Below are positions 1 through 13,041 of a stretch of DNA of 64,000 nt, in pieces. The notes beneath the pieces were generated by a model. That model had not been told where the DNA came from, did no database searches, and was given only the letters and a program-made list of their open reading frames with translations. Source of the stretch: Cephalotus follicularis (taxonomy: Eukaryota > Streptophyta > Magnoliopsida > Oxalidales > Cephalotaceae); assembly GCA_001972305.1 (NCBI GenBank), contig BDDD01002948.1, forward strand, positions 80,969 through 144,968, written 5' to 3'. A program made the translations under genes and the position numbers. How positions within the stretch are numbered: position 1 is the first letter of the stretch; each line of letters begins with the position of its first letter.

Positions 1-740
1 AATGTTTAGTAGCTAAACTTTTTAAGGTTTTAGGGAAGAACAAAGCCTAGATTGTTATTGTTTCAATTCCATCAATAAAAATCCTTGAATATTTGATTTG
101 TTCTTCAATATTTCTGCCTTCGCACACACTTTTTCTGTCTGATTAAAATCAACAAACATCTTGTCGGTGAAGCTGAAAGTTGATGAATAAATGGTGCTTA
201 GTTCAATCAACGGAGTCTACTCATACGATTTGTCACAATGAACACACCTCGTATAGACCTAGCATGTCTACTCATACGTCTTGCCGCAGTTGCCATACAT
301 CGTATAGACCTAGCATGTCTACTCATACGTCTTGTCATCATTGTCGCACTCCGTATCGACCTAGCTGCCGCTGGCGTTCAATTAAATGGAATTGTTCAAT
401 ACAATCTATGGTGAGTTTCTATACCCTAAAACCGCTTCTTAATTATATATTTTCTTCACTTCTATTCATTGTTTTGATTCATCTAAAAATTGCATGGTTT
501 ATTTCTTGGTATTTCAAATTACTTTAGTCTGTTATTTTATTTTATTTATTTCTTGTTTTCAATTGTTTTATTGTTTTTGCATAATTAGGAGTAGTTTTTG
601 ATAGTTTATCTTAAATTTGGTATACTTCGCCTAGGTTGAATATATTATAACTAGTTTATCGTTTCCCTGCGTTCGACCCATTACTGCATGATCCGTGCAC
701 TTGCGGCTATAAATTTTAAAACATTCTTTTTACGTGAACA
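1..740 (+). repeat. 3' part of the 5' LTR of Athila H
   Basis: The last ~140 bases, ending TACGTGAACA at 740, match in reverse complement the terminal LTR piece of element F (30333-30471), which fixes the LTR end. The primer binding site follows at once. The LTR start is not in the window, although a TGTTTAG at position 3 resembles the first bases of the F LTR. The 115-residue open frame at 180-527 is only the translation of a tandem repeat and is not called as a gene. Confidence 0.85.
250..363 (+). repeat. 51-bp tandem repeat inside the Athila LTR
   Basis: Two full units (250-300, 301-351) and a partial third (from 352) begin CGTATAGACC or CGTATCGACC and contain TCTACTCATACGTCTTG. A partial unit precedes them at about 217-249. 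The period is 17 codons, so the array is open in one frame and encodes a repeated 17-residue peptide, which is probably incidental. Confidence 0.8.
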
Positions 741-747
741 AGTTTTT

Positions 748-764
748 CGCGCCGTTGTCGGGGA
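748..764 (+). other. Primer binding site, tRNA-Asp type
   Basis: GCGCCGTTGTCGGGGA lies a few bases after the LTR end. It matches the complement of the plant tRNA-Asp 3' end (consensus GCGCCGTTGCCGGGGA) with one change, and this primer is typical of Athila elements. Confidence 0.85.
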
Positions 765-1044
765 AACGTTTTAAATTAGTTTAAATTTATTCGACTGATT
801 CGTAGTTTTTAATTGTGTTTTATTTTTATTCCCGTAATTTTTGTTAAGCTTAGTGTAATTAGGGAATTGCATAAGCTTCAAAACAAACTTCTACAATCTT
901 TGCATAAGCTTTAAACAAGCCCTAATTTTTGCTAAGTTAATTCTCTTGCATGAATTTTAATTATCGCCTAGTTTAATTTAGGTTTTTATAAAATAAAAAA
1001 AACAAACGTGTTTGCCATTAGTTAGAAATCCATTAAGTTAGTTT

Positions 1045-2178
1045 ATGACTGAGTGGGTACGCGGCTCAAATAACCGTCTCGAGCGAAACAATCAACAACC
1101 ACAAATGGCGGACGAACGCCCACTCCAAAATTTGCGTGATAGATTCTAGCCCGTGAGGACAGCGCAACCATCCTGTATCCTGTTGCCTGTACCTAACGAG
1201 AACAATTTCGAGTTAAAATCACAGTTCATTAGCATGCTCCCACACTTTCATGGTTTACCCAATGAGGATTCATATCTCTTTCTTCGCGAGTTCGAGGAAG
1301 TATGCGCCCTCATGAAACTTCAACAACTCTCGGATGATGCAATTAAATTATGCTTCATTAATTTTTCTCTGAAAGATGGAGCTAAAAAGTGGCTCTACAG
1401 TCTCCCTAATGGTTCTATTTCTACATGGGACCATTTCACCGCCTCGTTCCTAAAGAAATTTTTTCCACTTCATAAAACCAATAAAATTAGGAACGACATT
1501 CTCCAGTTTCGTCAAAAACCCAGTGAATCATTTTCTAGGTGTAGGGAATGTTTTAAGGATCTTCGCTTAGAGTGTCCTCATCATGGTTTGAACACGTGGC
1601 ATTTATGCCAAATCATCTACGAAGGCATTGATCACTAGACCAAGCAATTGGTCGAATCTATGTGACCCGATGGGTTCACCTCGTACACAGATGGAAACGA
1701 GGTATGGAATTTCCTTTTAGATTTGGGAGAGCGAACTAGAGAATGGGAGTCAGCTCAACTTTCTGAGAGAGCTATAGCAAATAAAGGGTACGTTGTAGAA
1801 GGAGCAGTTGCTAAAGAAGCACAACTAGAAAGTCTCGTGACTAGACTTGAATCACTAATTAGGGGTTCGACACAAGTAAATCAAATCGATCAAAGCACCC
1901 CTATGTGTTCTTGCTGTCAGTCACCATATCATGTTTTTGAAGAATGCCAAATTTATATTGACAATCAATATGCTCCTGAGAATGTGTCTGCTATGAACCA
2001 ATACAACTCGTATAGTAACACTTACAATCCGGGGTGGCGAAATCATCCAAACTTCTCATGGAGTCAAGGGCAAAACATGCGAGGACAATCAAGCTTATCG
2101 GGGCAGCCTTCTAGCGTTGGTGCCCCACCTCCACACTTTTTGGGACAACCTTCGAGCTTCCCTAGCCAGTCTACACCA
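1045..2178 (+). pseudogene. gag: Athila H gag, inactivated
   Basis: Capsid/nucleocapsid polyprotein of the retrotransposon. The ATG at 1045 is in frame with the conserved capsid region (FELKSQFISMLPHFHG, then KWLYSLPNGSISTWDHF, retrotransposon gag family) at about 1200-1640. A CX2CX4HX4C zinc knuckle (CSCCQ...H...C) lies near 1908-1950, then a Gln/Ser/Pro-rich tail. In-frame stops occur at 1147, about 1636 and about 1663. Near 2179 two bases are missing relative to copy F, which moves the frame into pol. The N-terminal start could also be a later ATG. Confidence 0.8.
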
Positions 2179-2179
2179 C

Positions 2180-5044
2180 AAGACATTTCCAAGGTTCTCC
2201 CAAAATTCGAACACTAGGAGTGGAAATGAATACCATCCAGCGGAACAAACGGAAAATGTGAACGAGCAAGTGGAGGAATCCTTGGCGCGAGAAAATGGTC
2301 AAGAACTATTGGGTGACCCATCGGTGCAACCAATGCAATTGAATACGCACGATGAATTGAGGAAGGAGAAAGAGGACGAGAAGAAGAAACAACCGGTCGA
2401 GGCACCAAAACGTTCGTTTGACCCACCAGCTCCCTTTCCAAAAAGATTGCAAAGCAAGAAAGCCCCAGCAATGGAGAAGATCATCGAAACAATTAAGCAA
2501 GTCCAAGTCAATATCCCATTGCTTGAAGCCATTGAGCAGGTGCCCTCTTACGCAAAAGTCCTTAAAGACTTATGCACTAAAAAGAGGATCCTTCAGACCC
2601 CCAAAAAAGGTTTCTTGGTAGCCAACATTAGTGCACTATTTTTGCAACCCACGATGCGAAAGTATAAAGATCCTGGCTGCCCGACAATCTCTTGTGTTAT
2701 TGGAAACACGAAAATTGAGCATGCCTTTCTCGATTTAGGAGCAAGTGTAAATTTGTTGCCATCATCGGTTTATGAGAAGCTCGGACTAGGAGAGTTAAGA
2801 CCAACCATGATGACATTGCAATCAGCGGATAGGTCTGTGAAGGTACCGCGAGGGAAAATCGAGGATGTGTTGATAAAAGTTGGAGAGGTTTTCTTTCTTG
2901 TCAACCTTGTCGTCTTAGACACCCAGCCTATTGCAAACTTAAATGATCAAATTCCAGTTATCCTTGGGAGACCCTTCCTAGCAACAAGTAATGCGTTAAT
3001 CAATTGTCGAAATGGGCTGATGAAATTAAGCTTCAGAAAAACGTCCGTGGATTTTAATGTTTTCCGATTGGGTAAGAATTCCGCCGATTTTGATGAATTG
3101 AATGCAATCCATGCATTTCCTGATTATATTGAGACACACTTCGACATTGATTTTGATGGAAATTTTAATGATTGCATGCGGGATTTAGAGGATGTCGATG
3201 GAGGTAATTTCGTTGATGCGTTTAGTATGCAGCCATTAGAGCCAGTGGGTCCCTTGTCCACATCCGTACCTAAACCATCAATTGAGGAGCCTCCGAAACT
3301 TGAACCCAAAGAATTGCCCTCTACATTGAAATACTCGTTTCTAGGTGAAAACCAAACTCTTCCTGTTATCATTTCATCTGATCTTACTCCCAGTCAGGAA
3401 GAAGAGGTTATTGACCTAATAAAAGAAAATAAAGAGGCAATTGGTTGGACGATGGCTGACATCAAAGGAATTAGCCCTTCTATTTGCGAGCATCGCATAA
3501 ATCTCATAGAAGGATCCAAACCTTCTAGAGAACCTCGGCGAAGAGCAAATCCCTTGATGAAAGAGGCAATACAAAAAGAAATCTTGAAGTGGCTGGACAA
3601 TGGGATCATTTATCCCATTTCGGATAGTCAATGGGCGAGTCCAGTCCACGTTGTCCCAAAGAAATCAGGAGTAACGGTAGTGCAATCCTCCACTGATGAT
3701 TTACTTCCTACAAAAATCCAAAATGGATGGAGGGTTTGCATTGACTACCGAAAGTTGAATACAGCAACCTGGAAGGATCATTTCCCACTTCCGTTTATTG
3801 ATCAAATGCTGGATAGGTTAGCTGGTCATGAGTATTATTATTTTCTCGATGGGTACTTCGGATACAATCAAATTCCCATCGCTCCGCAAGATCAAGAGAA
3901 AACCACGTTCACCTGCCCTTTCGGAACATTTGCTTACCGACGCATACCGTTTGGCCTTTGCAATGCTCCCGCTACCTTCCAAAGGTGCTTGATGAGTATT
4001 TTCTCTGACATGGTGGAAGACTTTCTTGAAGTTTTTATGGATGACTTTTCTGTGCATGGTTCCTCATTTTTTGAATGCCTTCATCACCTAAAATTAGTGC
4101 TTGAAAGAAGTAGAAAGAAGAATTTGGTGTCAAATTGGGAAAAGTGTAACTTTATGATGAAGAAGGGGATTGTTCTTGGACATGTAGTGTCAAAAGAAGG
4201 AATTCAAGTAGATAAAGCGAAAATTGAAGTCATCAAGCATTTGCCTCCACCACGTAATGTGAAAGATATCCGAGCATTCCTCGAACATGCTTGTTTTTAT
4301 CGATGGTTCATCGAGGATTTTAGCAAGGTAGCACGCCCCTTGACTTCGCTCCTAGCGAAAGATCAAGATTTTGTTTTCTCTGATGAGTGCCTTGTAGCTT
4401 TTAACCGCTTAAAGAAGGAGCTCACTTCCGCTCCTATCATTCAGGCACCTATTTGGACTGAGCCTTTTGAGATCATGTGCGATGCTTCCGATAGTGCCAT
4501 TGGAGCTGTTCTCGGTCAAAGAATGAATAAATTGCCTCACGTCATCTATTATGCAAGTAGGACCCTTTCCGATGCGCAATTGAATTACACGACCACTGAA
4601 AAGGAATTTTTAGCTGTAGTCCTTGCACTTGAGAAGTTTCGATCGTATCTTTTAGGATCACATGTCATTGTATACACTGATCATGCTGCGATTCGGCATC
4701 TCATGAGTAAAAAGGATGCAAAAGCGCGTCTTATCCAGTGGGTTCTGCTCCTTCAAGAATTTGACATTGAAATTCGAGACAAGAAAGGAACTGAGAATTT
4801 GGTAGCCGACCATCTATCCCGACTTTCCAATTCACCCGAGGTCCATGGTCTGATTAATGAAAGTTTTCCTGATGAGCAGATTATGCGCGTTGAGAGTGAA
4901 CCATGGTATGCGGACATAGTAAATTATCTTGTTACGGGAAGTGTACCCTCAGAATGGTCCGCTCAATTTAGGCATAGGTTTCTGTCCAAGCAAAACATTT
5001 TTATTGGGATGATCCTTATCTTTTTAAAGCATGTCCAGATTTAA
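2180..5044 (+). pseudogene. pol: Athila H pol: protease, RT, RNase H
   Basis: One long open frame. Protease region near 2700-3000 (LDLGASVNLLPSS, then VILGRPFLAT). RT about 3540-4330 with VCIDYRKLN and the catalytic FMDDF at about 4035. RNase H about 4440-4830 with the [14 protein letters not shown] start and [10 protein letters not shown]. It reads through without a stop from 2180 to 5044, but about 327 bp (109 codons) of the gag-pol linker present in copy F is missing just after 2200. A frameshift near 4990 ends it before the integrase zinc finger. Confidence 0.85.
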
Positions 5045-6090
5045 TTTTGCGAAGATGTGTTCTTGATCATGAGCATCGCTCGGTTCTATCTTTTTGTCAT
5101 GATCAAGCATGTGGAGGTCATTTCGGCCCGACCAAGACAGCGGCTAAGGTTTTACAATGTGGTTTTTATTGGCCGACTATATTTAAAGATGCATTTCAGT
5201 ACTGTAAGGCTTGTGCTTCGGGTCAAGCTTTGGGTCATGTGACGAAATGAAATATGATGCCTTTAACATCGATTTTGACGGTTGAGATCTTTGATGTTTG
5301 GGGTATTGATCTTATGGGTCCGTTTCCCAATTCATTTGGGAATTTATACATCCTTTTAGCTGTTGATTATGTTTCAAAGTGGATTGAGGCGATTCCTTAT
5401 CGAACCAATGATAACTCCGTTGTTGTTAAATTTCTCAAGGGGCATATATTTTTCTCGTTTTGGCACCCCACGTGCCATTATCAGTGATAGAGGTACTCAT
5501 TTTTGCAATCGTTCTTTTGAAGCACTTATGAAAAGATATGGGATCACTCACAAGCTCGCCATACCATATCATCCCCAAACAAGTGGGCAAGTTGAGGTAT
5601 GTAATCGCCAAATCAAGCAAATTCTCGAAAAAAACAGTCAACCCGAATAGAAAGGATTGGTCCACGCGACTTGTTGATGCTTTATGGGCTTATCGAACCG
5701 CTTTCAAAACTGACCTTGGTAAATCTCCCTACCATCTTGTGTATGGTAAAGCTTGTCATCTTCCTGTAGAGTTAAAACATCGAGCATTTTGGGCTATTAA
5801 GCAATTCAATTTTGATCGTTCCATTGCAGGTAGTCATCGTGCACTTCAATTGTCTGAGTTAGAAGAAATTCGAAATGACGCGTATGACAATGCGAAGATT
5901 TCCAAAGACAAGACCAAGGCTTTTCATGATGCGCGGATTTTGCGGAAAAATTTCGATGTAGGAGACAAGGTTCTTTTATAAAATTCACGTTTGCATTTGT
6001 TTCCTGGAAAATTGAGATCTCGTTGGAATGGTCCTTATATTGTTAAAAATGTTTTCTCACATGGTGTTTTTGAGATATGTAAGCCAGGTA
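5045..6090 (+). pseudogene. Athila H integrase, frameshifted
   Basis: DNA strand-transfer enzyme of the element. The HHCC finger is visible at about 5085-5225, but the last CysXXCys reads CKACASGQ, so the final Cys is Gly (copy F keeps Cys). The core follows with [22 protein letters not shown] and [11 protein letters not shown]. Frameshifts near 5440 and 5640, a stop at 5248 and another at about 5979 break it. The C-terminal [14 protein letters not shown] region is present to about 6080, where the sequence switches to LTR D1. Confidence 0.85.
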
Positions 6091-6094
6091 CTGA

Positions 6095-8407
6095 CATGTG
6101 CTCTGCAGACCTGCTAACCTGTAAACATAAGAATTGGAGTAATTAAAGTGAGAGGAAGTTACGCATGTGAGAGAGAGAAGGGAGAAAATTTTAAATGACA
6201 AAGCTAAAGAATGAAAACGGGATTGTGAATACTTTTCCCTTATAAACAGAGGCTGCCTGAGTGTTTTTAAATGACAAAGCTAAAGAATTGCATGTTAAGG
6301 ATTAGAGTGTTCAAGGAGACTTTGAAGCTTTGATTTTCCTGGTAAGTCCCTAATCCGAATTCGTTTCCATGATTATAGGGATGATAGTTAAGTTACTGAA
6401 TCTAAGTATAATAGCCACTGCCAACTTGATTAAGAGTTAATAAGTTGAAGTGAGATAGAAAGGGTAAATGGTTCAATAAGAGTTGAATTTATGAGCTAAC
6501 GATGAGCTACTAGTTGGATATTAGGTTGTTACTGGATTAAACGTACTAATGTTAGTAATATATATCCACAGTTGACATGAGAACGAATGATTAAACCTGG
6601 GAATTAAGATGAAATGAGAAGTTGTCGAAAAATTTGGAAGTGAGACTTAATGGATTATTGATAAGCTATTGTTGGGACTTGTAGTTGTAACGAGAGGATT
6701 ACTTAGACTTACTGGTATTAATGCATATATCTGTAAACATGCAATGATATAGATTAAATCCTGCTGAGATTGGAAGATTGATTTGGTAAAGGAGCTTTGG
6801 ACATTACAGAGAAAGATCAATCCAAATTGATCTCGAGATAGCGTTTAAGGTAGGGGTAATGACATGTTTTGGAAGATATATTATATGCATATCATGTATG
6901 GTTAATTTTCTGTTTGATTGCCTGTGTTGATTGGGTTAGTATTTGGACATTGAAATGCATACCCTGCTACTGCCTGCTCTTTTCTGGGCAAAGCAGTTGA
7001 CTGTTCTTCATGACAGTCAACTACTCAAACGAACCAGTCGACTGTTAAGAACAAACAGTCGACTACTCAACCAAACAGCCGACTGTTCTTGGGAACAGCC
7101 GACTGTCCTGGGTTAAAATTCTGATACAGGCTCTGATTAGGCCTTAAATTGAATGCAATTAACATGGCCTCCATATGGGATGACTGTGATAGTCAATCCT
7201 GGCCTTATATAATTACATTTCAGAATTTAAACTATGTATATACTCCTTGTGAGAATTTTTCAAGAATGACTAGGGCATACAATGACCTTATTGAACCCCT
7301 GGATTGCTACTGTGCTTACTGTTTTGCTGTATATGCTACTGTTATAATTAGTATATACTGTTTTGGGTGTTCATTAACACCACTATTCCTTATTTTCAAA
7401 TTATTGAACCAGCTAGTGCTTTAAGCACAAATATGAGTTCATTACGGTTTTCAAATGGAAATGTATATTGTCAAATGATTACTGATTTTCCTCCAATGAG
7501 AGGTACTATTATTGTACTGAATATCGTTTTCCTCCTACGAGGTGTACGATTACTGAATTATTAAGTGTTTCTAAAGAAAAAAACTTTTATATTGCATACT
7601 ATTGATATATGTAATATTGTTATTGAATTGATTAAATTTTTTCTCTATGCCTAATGCCGTTAGTCGAGTGATGGCAGAGGTCACTGGCTACGGAGGTGAT
7701 CCTATGTGCCAGGAGTTGGCTAGAGTATACCCAAACTTATCTACCTTGCAGATCTTATTTGTTAAACTGCCCGCTAACGCCGGCAGTAAATGTTACATGA
7801 TCTATCATCTTCGGTGTGTAGGGTGATAGATAGGTGGTGCGCAGTTTGTGCTAGGAGGTAGCGACATGTGTCACCCAACCACAGTATGGATTGATTTTAC
7901 CCTTGAGCGGTATTCTTGAAATGTATTGTCTATGGCCACTTGGCATGGTTGCTTATATATTGGAATACTTAATTATGTTATTTTCAATATAAAATGTCAC
8001 ACATGTTGCATTTATATATTCCTTATCATGCGTTATTCCTACTTAGCCAAGTGAGGACAACGGCTAACCCCTACAATTTCAGATTAAATGAAGGCATTCG
8101 GCAAGGCGCGTTGTTGAAGCTTGGAGAGCTTTGATCTACTGAAGGTTGTAATTTTATGTTGTATTGTTATTGTAATGAACGATTCGCACTCCGTTGTTGT
8201 TGTTGCACTTTCCTTATGTATAAGGATATTGTTGGATTGTACGAGCACGTAGTATGGGCTGCGTGCGGATGACTTTTATTTCATAATCCGGCATATGGAA
8301 TGCTTCCTCTTATATATTTGAATTGTTGATTGAGAATGTTGGATTATATTTATTTCTGATATCACCACATATGTTGTCTAAATGTAATGGAATAACGGGG
8401 TGTGACA
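6095..8407 (+). repeat. LTR D1 (left LTR of D), 5' truncated
   Basis: It matches LTR D2 at a constant offset of 10447. By eye the two are identical from 6095 to 7306, with one mismatch at 7307, and then differ often from 7402 to the end. It contains a TATAAA at 6241 as a likely promoter, a cluster of CAGTCGACTG-like motifs at about 6990-7115, and ends TGTGACA at 8407. Copy D2 shows that at least 270 bp of the 5' end are missing here. Confidence 0.85.
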
Positions 8408-8410
8408 ACG

Positions 8411-8422
8411 TGGTATCAGAGC
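8411..8422 (+). other. Primer binding site of D, tRNA-iMet type
   Basis: TGGTATCAGAGC lies three bases after the LTR end; it is the standard complement of initiator tRNA-Met used by chromoviruses and copia elements. Confidence 0.9.
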
Positions 8423-8510
8423 ATATTCCATATATGCTAGCTGCGATGAGTTTCTCGGAAATAAAATGAATTGTTTCCTAATGATTATGTCATTCCCTAT
8501 AGGAAACTGA

Positions 8511-9608
8511 ATGGACCTACGAAGAGGCAGGAGAGGAAGGCGTAGAGCCGACGAAGTAGTCAATCCACCGCCGGTGCACGAACATGATCCGCCAGCGAAT
8601 GAGGGAGTGAATGTTCCTCCAGTGCAAGATGAGAGGAGTAATTTTGACCGCATGGCTGATCTTTTCCAATAGCAGATACAAGCTAATACGGTGAACATGG
8701 AACAGATTCGGAATATGTACGAGGCTAACCGGGACTACCATCAGACTCCTGAAGCTTGTCATACCGGTGGATTTGGCCGAGATCTTGAGCGGTTCATGAG
8801 ACAGAATCCTCCGACATTCAACGGTGAGCTGAATGCTACTGTGGCCGAGCAGTGGATTAAAGATTTGGAGAAAATATTTGCTGCCCTGGAATGCACTGAT
8901 GAGCAGAAACTCAACTTTGTTGTATACCGCTTATGGGGCGAGGCTACTTATTGGTGGGAAAGGACTGAAGCAAAGTGGGAATCTCGCGGACTTGACAGGA
9001 CTTGGGACAGATTTAAGTGTGAGTTCCTTGAAACTTATGTACCACAGATAGAACGTGACCGGAGGGAGACCGAACTGATGGAGTTATGTCAAGGGGACAT
9101 GACGGTAGCTCAGTACCAGACTAGATTTGTGGAGCCGGCAAGACATACACCTTATCTTGTGGAGGGTGAATCACGGATGATCCGAAGGTTCCTAAAAGGC
9201 CTTTGACCTGACATCAGATCTAAACTGTTGATGTTGCAGCTAACCTCTTTTGTAGATGTTGCTGAGAGGGCGATGATTCTGGAAGCAGATGAGAATGAAA
9301 GGAGAGAGGGATGGTCTCGTACTAATCAATCGAGGGCCGCACAGTCACAGGAGCAAGGGAGTAATAATCCTGCTAAGTCAACCAATTTTGACAACAAAGG
9401 TCAAGGAGTTTCTCGACGCAGAAATTCATGATCAAGGACACCTAGCCGAAGCAGTCACCAGAATGCGGCTGGATGTACTTTTTGTGGGCGTCAGAACCAT
9501 GATGAGAATGAGTGCTGGAAAAAGATGGGGAAATGCCTGAGGTGTGGTTCACAGGAACACATGCTGAATAGTCGTCCAATGATGAGGGATCAAGCACGCG
9601 ACCAATAG
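8511..9608 (+). pseudogene. gag: Ty3 gag of element D, inactivated
   Basis: Starts ATGGACCTACGAAGAGGCAG with an Arg-rich N-terminus. The capsid domain is at about 8780-9200 (PPTFNGE, AEQWIKDLEKIF, ATYWWERTE, LMELCQGDMTVAQYQTRF). The first zinc knuckle near 9470 is complete (CTFCGRQNHDENEC); the second (CLRCGSQEH) has lost its last Cys. Stops at 8670, about 9204, about 9429 and 9606 interrupt one otherwise continuous frame that continues into protease, so gag and pol were probably one ORF. Confidence 0.85.
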
Positions 9609-11948
9609 GGAAGTGCTGGTGCAAGTGGTAGTGTTGCGGCTGCTCAACCGCGGAAGGATACCGGGAAAGGGATTGTGAAAGGTAGGGTCTACACATTATC
9701 TAAAGATGATGTGCCAGAATCTACTACTGTTGTGGGAGGTACTATTTATATATCTAGCATACTAGCTCATGTACTGATTGACCCTGGTGTGACACTTTCA
9801 TTCATTGCATCTGAATTTGCTTGCAACTTACATGGTGTTACTTCTAGATTTCCTTATGTATTAGAAGTGAGTACTCCTACTGGTACTTGTCTTCTATCTG
9901 ATACTATCATGAAAGATTGTGAAATCACGGTAGCAGGGATTCAGTTATCTGCTGACTTGATAGTGTTACCTATCCAGGATTTCGATTTAATCTTGGGAAT
10001 GGACTGGTTGTATGCTCATCATGCTTGTGTTGATTGCTATAACAAGATAATGACCTTTTATCTTCAAGATGGGACTGAGTGAAAATTTATCGGAGAGAAG
10101 AATGTTTCTACCCCGATCATTTCATATACTCGAGCATAGAAGTATCTCAAGCAAGGATGCGAAGGCTATTTGGTTTATGTGATTGATCATACGAAAGGTA
10201 CGCCTAGTATTGAACAAGTGCCTGTTGTATGTGAATTTCCTGATGTATTTCCAGATGAACTCACTTCGTTGCCACCGGAGAGAGACATAGAGTTCAGTAT
10301 TGAGCTGTTGCCTGGAACTGCTCCTATATCAAAAGCTCCGTACCGAATGGCTCCTGCTGAACTGAAGGAGTTGAAGATTCAATTGCAGGATTACCTTGAT
10401 AAGGGCTTCATCAGGCCAAGTGTATCACCGTGGGGAGCACCAGTTCTATTTGTGAAAAGGAAGGATGGATCGATGCGGTTATGCATTGATTACAGACTGC
10501 TAAATCAGGTAACTGTGAAGAACAAGTATCCTCTGCCACATATTGAGTAGTTGTTCGACCAATTGCAAGGCTCAACTGTATTCTCCAAACTTGACCTGAG
10601 AACAGGTTATCATCAGTTGAGGATCAGAGAAGGTGATGTGGAGAAGACCACATTTCGAACCAGATATGGGCATTACGAATTTCTGATACTGCCGTTTGGT
10701 TTGACAAATTCTCCTGCAGCCTCTATATGTCTAACGAACAAAGTGTTCCAACCCTATCTTGACCAATTCATTGTTGTATTCCTAGACGACATCCTCATTT
10801 ACTCAAAGAGCATTGAGGAACACATGTAGCACTTGAGGATTGTATTGCAGACACTACGGAAGGAATAGCTATACGCCAAATTCAGTAAGTGCGAATTTTG
10901 GCTGGATCATGTGACTTTCCTAGGTCACATTGTGTCGAGTGAAGGATTGTCAGTGGATCCTTTTGAAGATAGAGAGTATTGTTGATTGTCCCCAACCGAG
11001 AAACGTTACTGAGGTTCGTAGTTTCTTGGGATTGGCTGGTTACTACCGAAGGTTCATAAAAGGGTTTTTGAAGCTTGCTGCACCTTTGACACAGTTGACT
11101 CAGAAGAAGTCAAATTTTGTATGGGATGATTCTTGCGAGACAAGTTTCCAAGAGTTGAAGAGTCGGTTGATTTCGGCTCCAGTGTTGGCATTACGGGAAG
11201 GCAATGAGGGCTTTACTATCTATACTGATGCTTCTGGGAAGGGACTGGGATGCATTCTCATGCAACATGGTAGGGTGATTGCATACGCATCGAGGAAGTT
11301 AAAACCATACAAAGAAAACTATCCCGTACACGATCTTGAGTAGGAAGCCATAGTGTTTGCTTTGCAGAAATGGAGGCACTACCTCTATGGTGCTCAATTT
11401 GAGATCTTCACTGACCATAAAAGCTTAAAGTATTTGTTTTCCCAGAAGGAGCTCAACATGAGACAGAGAAGATGGGTGGAGTTCTTTGCTGATTACAACT
11501 GCAACATTCAATACCACCCAGGGAAAGCGAATGTAGTGGCGGATGCGCTGAGTCCCAAGGCTATTATTGCTGGAGCAATGGTTTCACAGTGGAATCTATT
11601 GGAGGAATTTCAGTGATGGAATCCGTTCATGGTTTCCCGTGGAGTTATTGTGGCAAATCTGAGATCCCAACTGAAACTTCTGGGGCGTATTCTGACTACT
11701 CAGTACAGTGATTCTGAGTTATGGAGTAGTCGTGAGAACCTAGACACCGATTCTTATTTCTCCATTCATACTGATGGCATACTAAGGTTCCGAGGAAGGA
11801 TATGTGTTCCGGATGACGAGGGAATCAGAAATGAACTACTGCAACAAGCTCACAAGTCAAAATACAGTGTTCACCCGGGAAGTTCCCAGATGTGGCACGA
11901 CCTGAAAAAGAACTACTGGTGGAGTGGTATGAAAAGAGAGATTGATGA
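9609..11948 (+). pseudogene. pol: Ty3 pol of element D, cut off in integrase
   Basis: Protease about 9700-10080: the active site reads IDPGVT instead of D(S/T)GA, so it is inactive. RT about 10280-10830 with LCIDYRLLN and an intact [12 protein letters not shown] frameshift near 10960 precedes the RT connection ([18 protein letters not shown]). RNase H has [16 protein letters not shown] near 11220 and [13 protein letters not shown] near 11520. The integrase N-terminus (LLQQAHKSKYSVHPG, YWWSGMKREI) ends abruptly at 11948 where G begins. Stops also occur at about 10080, 10137, 10548, 10827, 11341 and 11614. Confidence 0.85.
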
Positions 11949-12986
11949 TGTTGACTTTGAGTCTCAATCCTAAGTTTTAATGATTACAAATTTGCATTTA
12001 ACTGTGTTACTTACTGTGCAAGAAAAGAAATAAACAAAATAAAGAAATGCAGAAACAGGACAAAGCACCGACGGTTACAATCAAAGCGTCAGCGATTTGG
12101 TCCAAGGCGTCAACGCGTGAGAAGCGTATATCTGCTGTTATAACCAGCGAAGTGCAAAATCAGTTGAAGAATTCAAAGCGGCGACGCTTAGGAGTAAAGT
12201 GTCGGTGCTTTATGCCAAAGATTCGAGTCCCAGATTAAAGCGCCGATAGACAGTGCAAGAAAATTAAAAATCAACTCATAACGGTAACCTAAGCGCCGAC
12301 GCTTTAGGCAACACCGTCGACGCTTTGGACGGCTGGAACAATGACAGAATTCGTTTTAAAGAGCCGTTTTTTTATGCAACAACTTTCAACACTTCTCCAA
12401 CGGCTATATTTCTTCACCAACGGCTAGAATCTAAATGAAGCTATATATAGAGGTCAAGAAACAATATTTAAAAGACTTGGAAAACAACTCTTGAACATCC
12501 AATCACAAAAACTCAAACTTGCACATCTACAAAGAGAAGAACATCAAGCTTTTGTCACTTTCATATCCAAAGCTTGTAACTAGCTATCACTTTCATATCC
12601 AACCTTCAAGAGGTTATTTGTAAACACCAACCAATCCTTTTTATCTTCCATTGTAAAAGAGGGGAGTGAACCCTTGTACGGTGTTTGATTGATTTGCACC
12701 CAGAACCCAAAATCAACTGTACGGTGGTTTTGCTTTGATTTGCACCCGCAAGCAGAAATCAAAAGTTGCTAGTGGTATCTAGTGGAATCTCAAGGGGTTC
12801 ATGAGAAAATGGACGTAGGCACGGATTTTTTCGAACCACTATAAATCGTTTGCACACTCTCTATCCCTTATCTCTTTAATTATACTTGTATTACTTGTTC
12901 TTGTGTGATTATTTATATTCATAGTTTAATTTTGTTAATTCCACAAAAAAATTCATCTCTTTAATGGTTGCCATACATTCCCAACA
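11949..12986 (+). repeat. Left LTR of G
   Basis: 1038 bp, starting TGTTGAC and ending CCCAACA just before the primer site. It carries several short CG-containing motifs such as AAGCGCCGACGCTTT and CCGTCGACGCTTT between about 12065 and 12335. It differs from the right LTR by scattered substitutions. Confidence 0.9.
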
Positions 12987-12988
12987 AT

Positions 12989-13000
12989 TGGTATCAGAGC
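12989..13000 (+). other. Primer binding site of G, tRNA-iMet type
   Basis: TGGTATCAGAGC begins two bases after the LTR end. Confidence 0.9.
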
Positions 13001-13041
13001 GGTTATTTCATAATTCTTAAGTGTTAGAAATATAAAGATCC

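Larger units (their letters stand above)
1..6094 (+). mobile_element. Athila-type Ty3 retrotransposon H, 3' truncated
   Basis: LTR end, primer site, gag, protease, RT, RNase H and integrase follow one another in Ty3 order. The RT/RNase H wording (FMDDF, DASDSAIGAVLGQ, IRDKKGTENLVADHLSRLS) is that of the Athila lineage, and the same family occurs as element F on the other strand. The left LTR runs off the window. The right end stops near 6094, just after the integrase C-terminus, where LTR D1 begins without its own 5' end. No 3' LTR or polypurine tract remains. Gag and pol carry several stops and frameshifts, so it is a dead copy. Confidence 0.9.

Noticed and set aside
180..527. 115-codon ORF at the left edge
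   Set aside because: It is the translation of a 51-bp tandem repeat inside the Athila LTR.
7149..7424. 91-codon ORF in LTR D1, repeated in D2 (17596-17850)
   Set aside because: D1 and D2 are near-identical there, so sharing is expected; D3 has no matching ORF, so there is no sign of selection.
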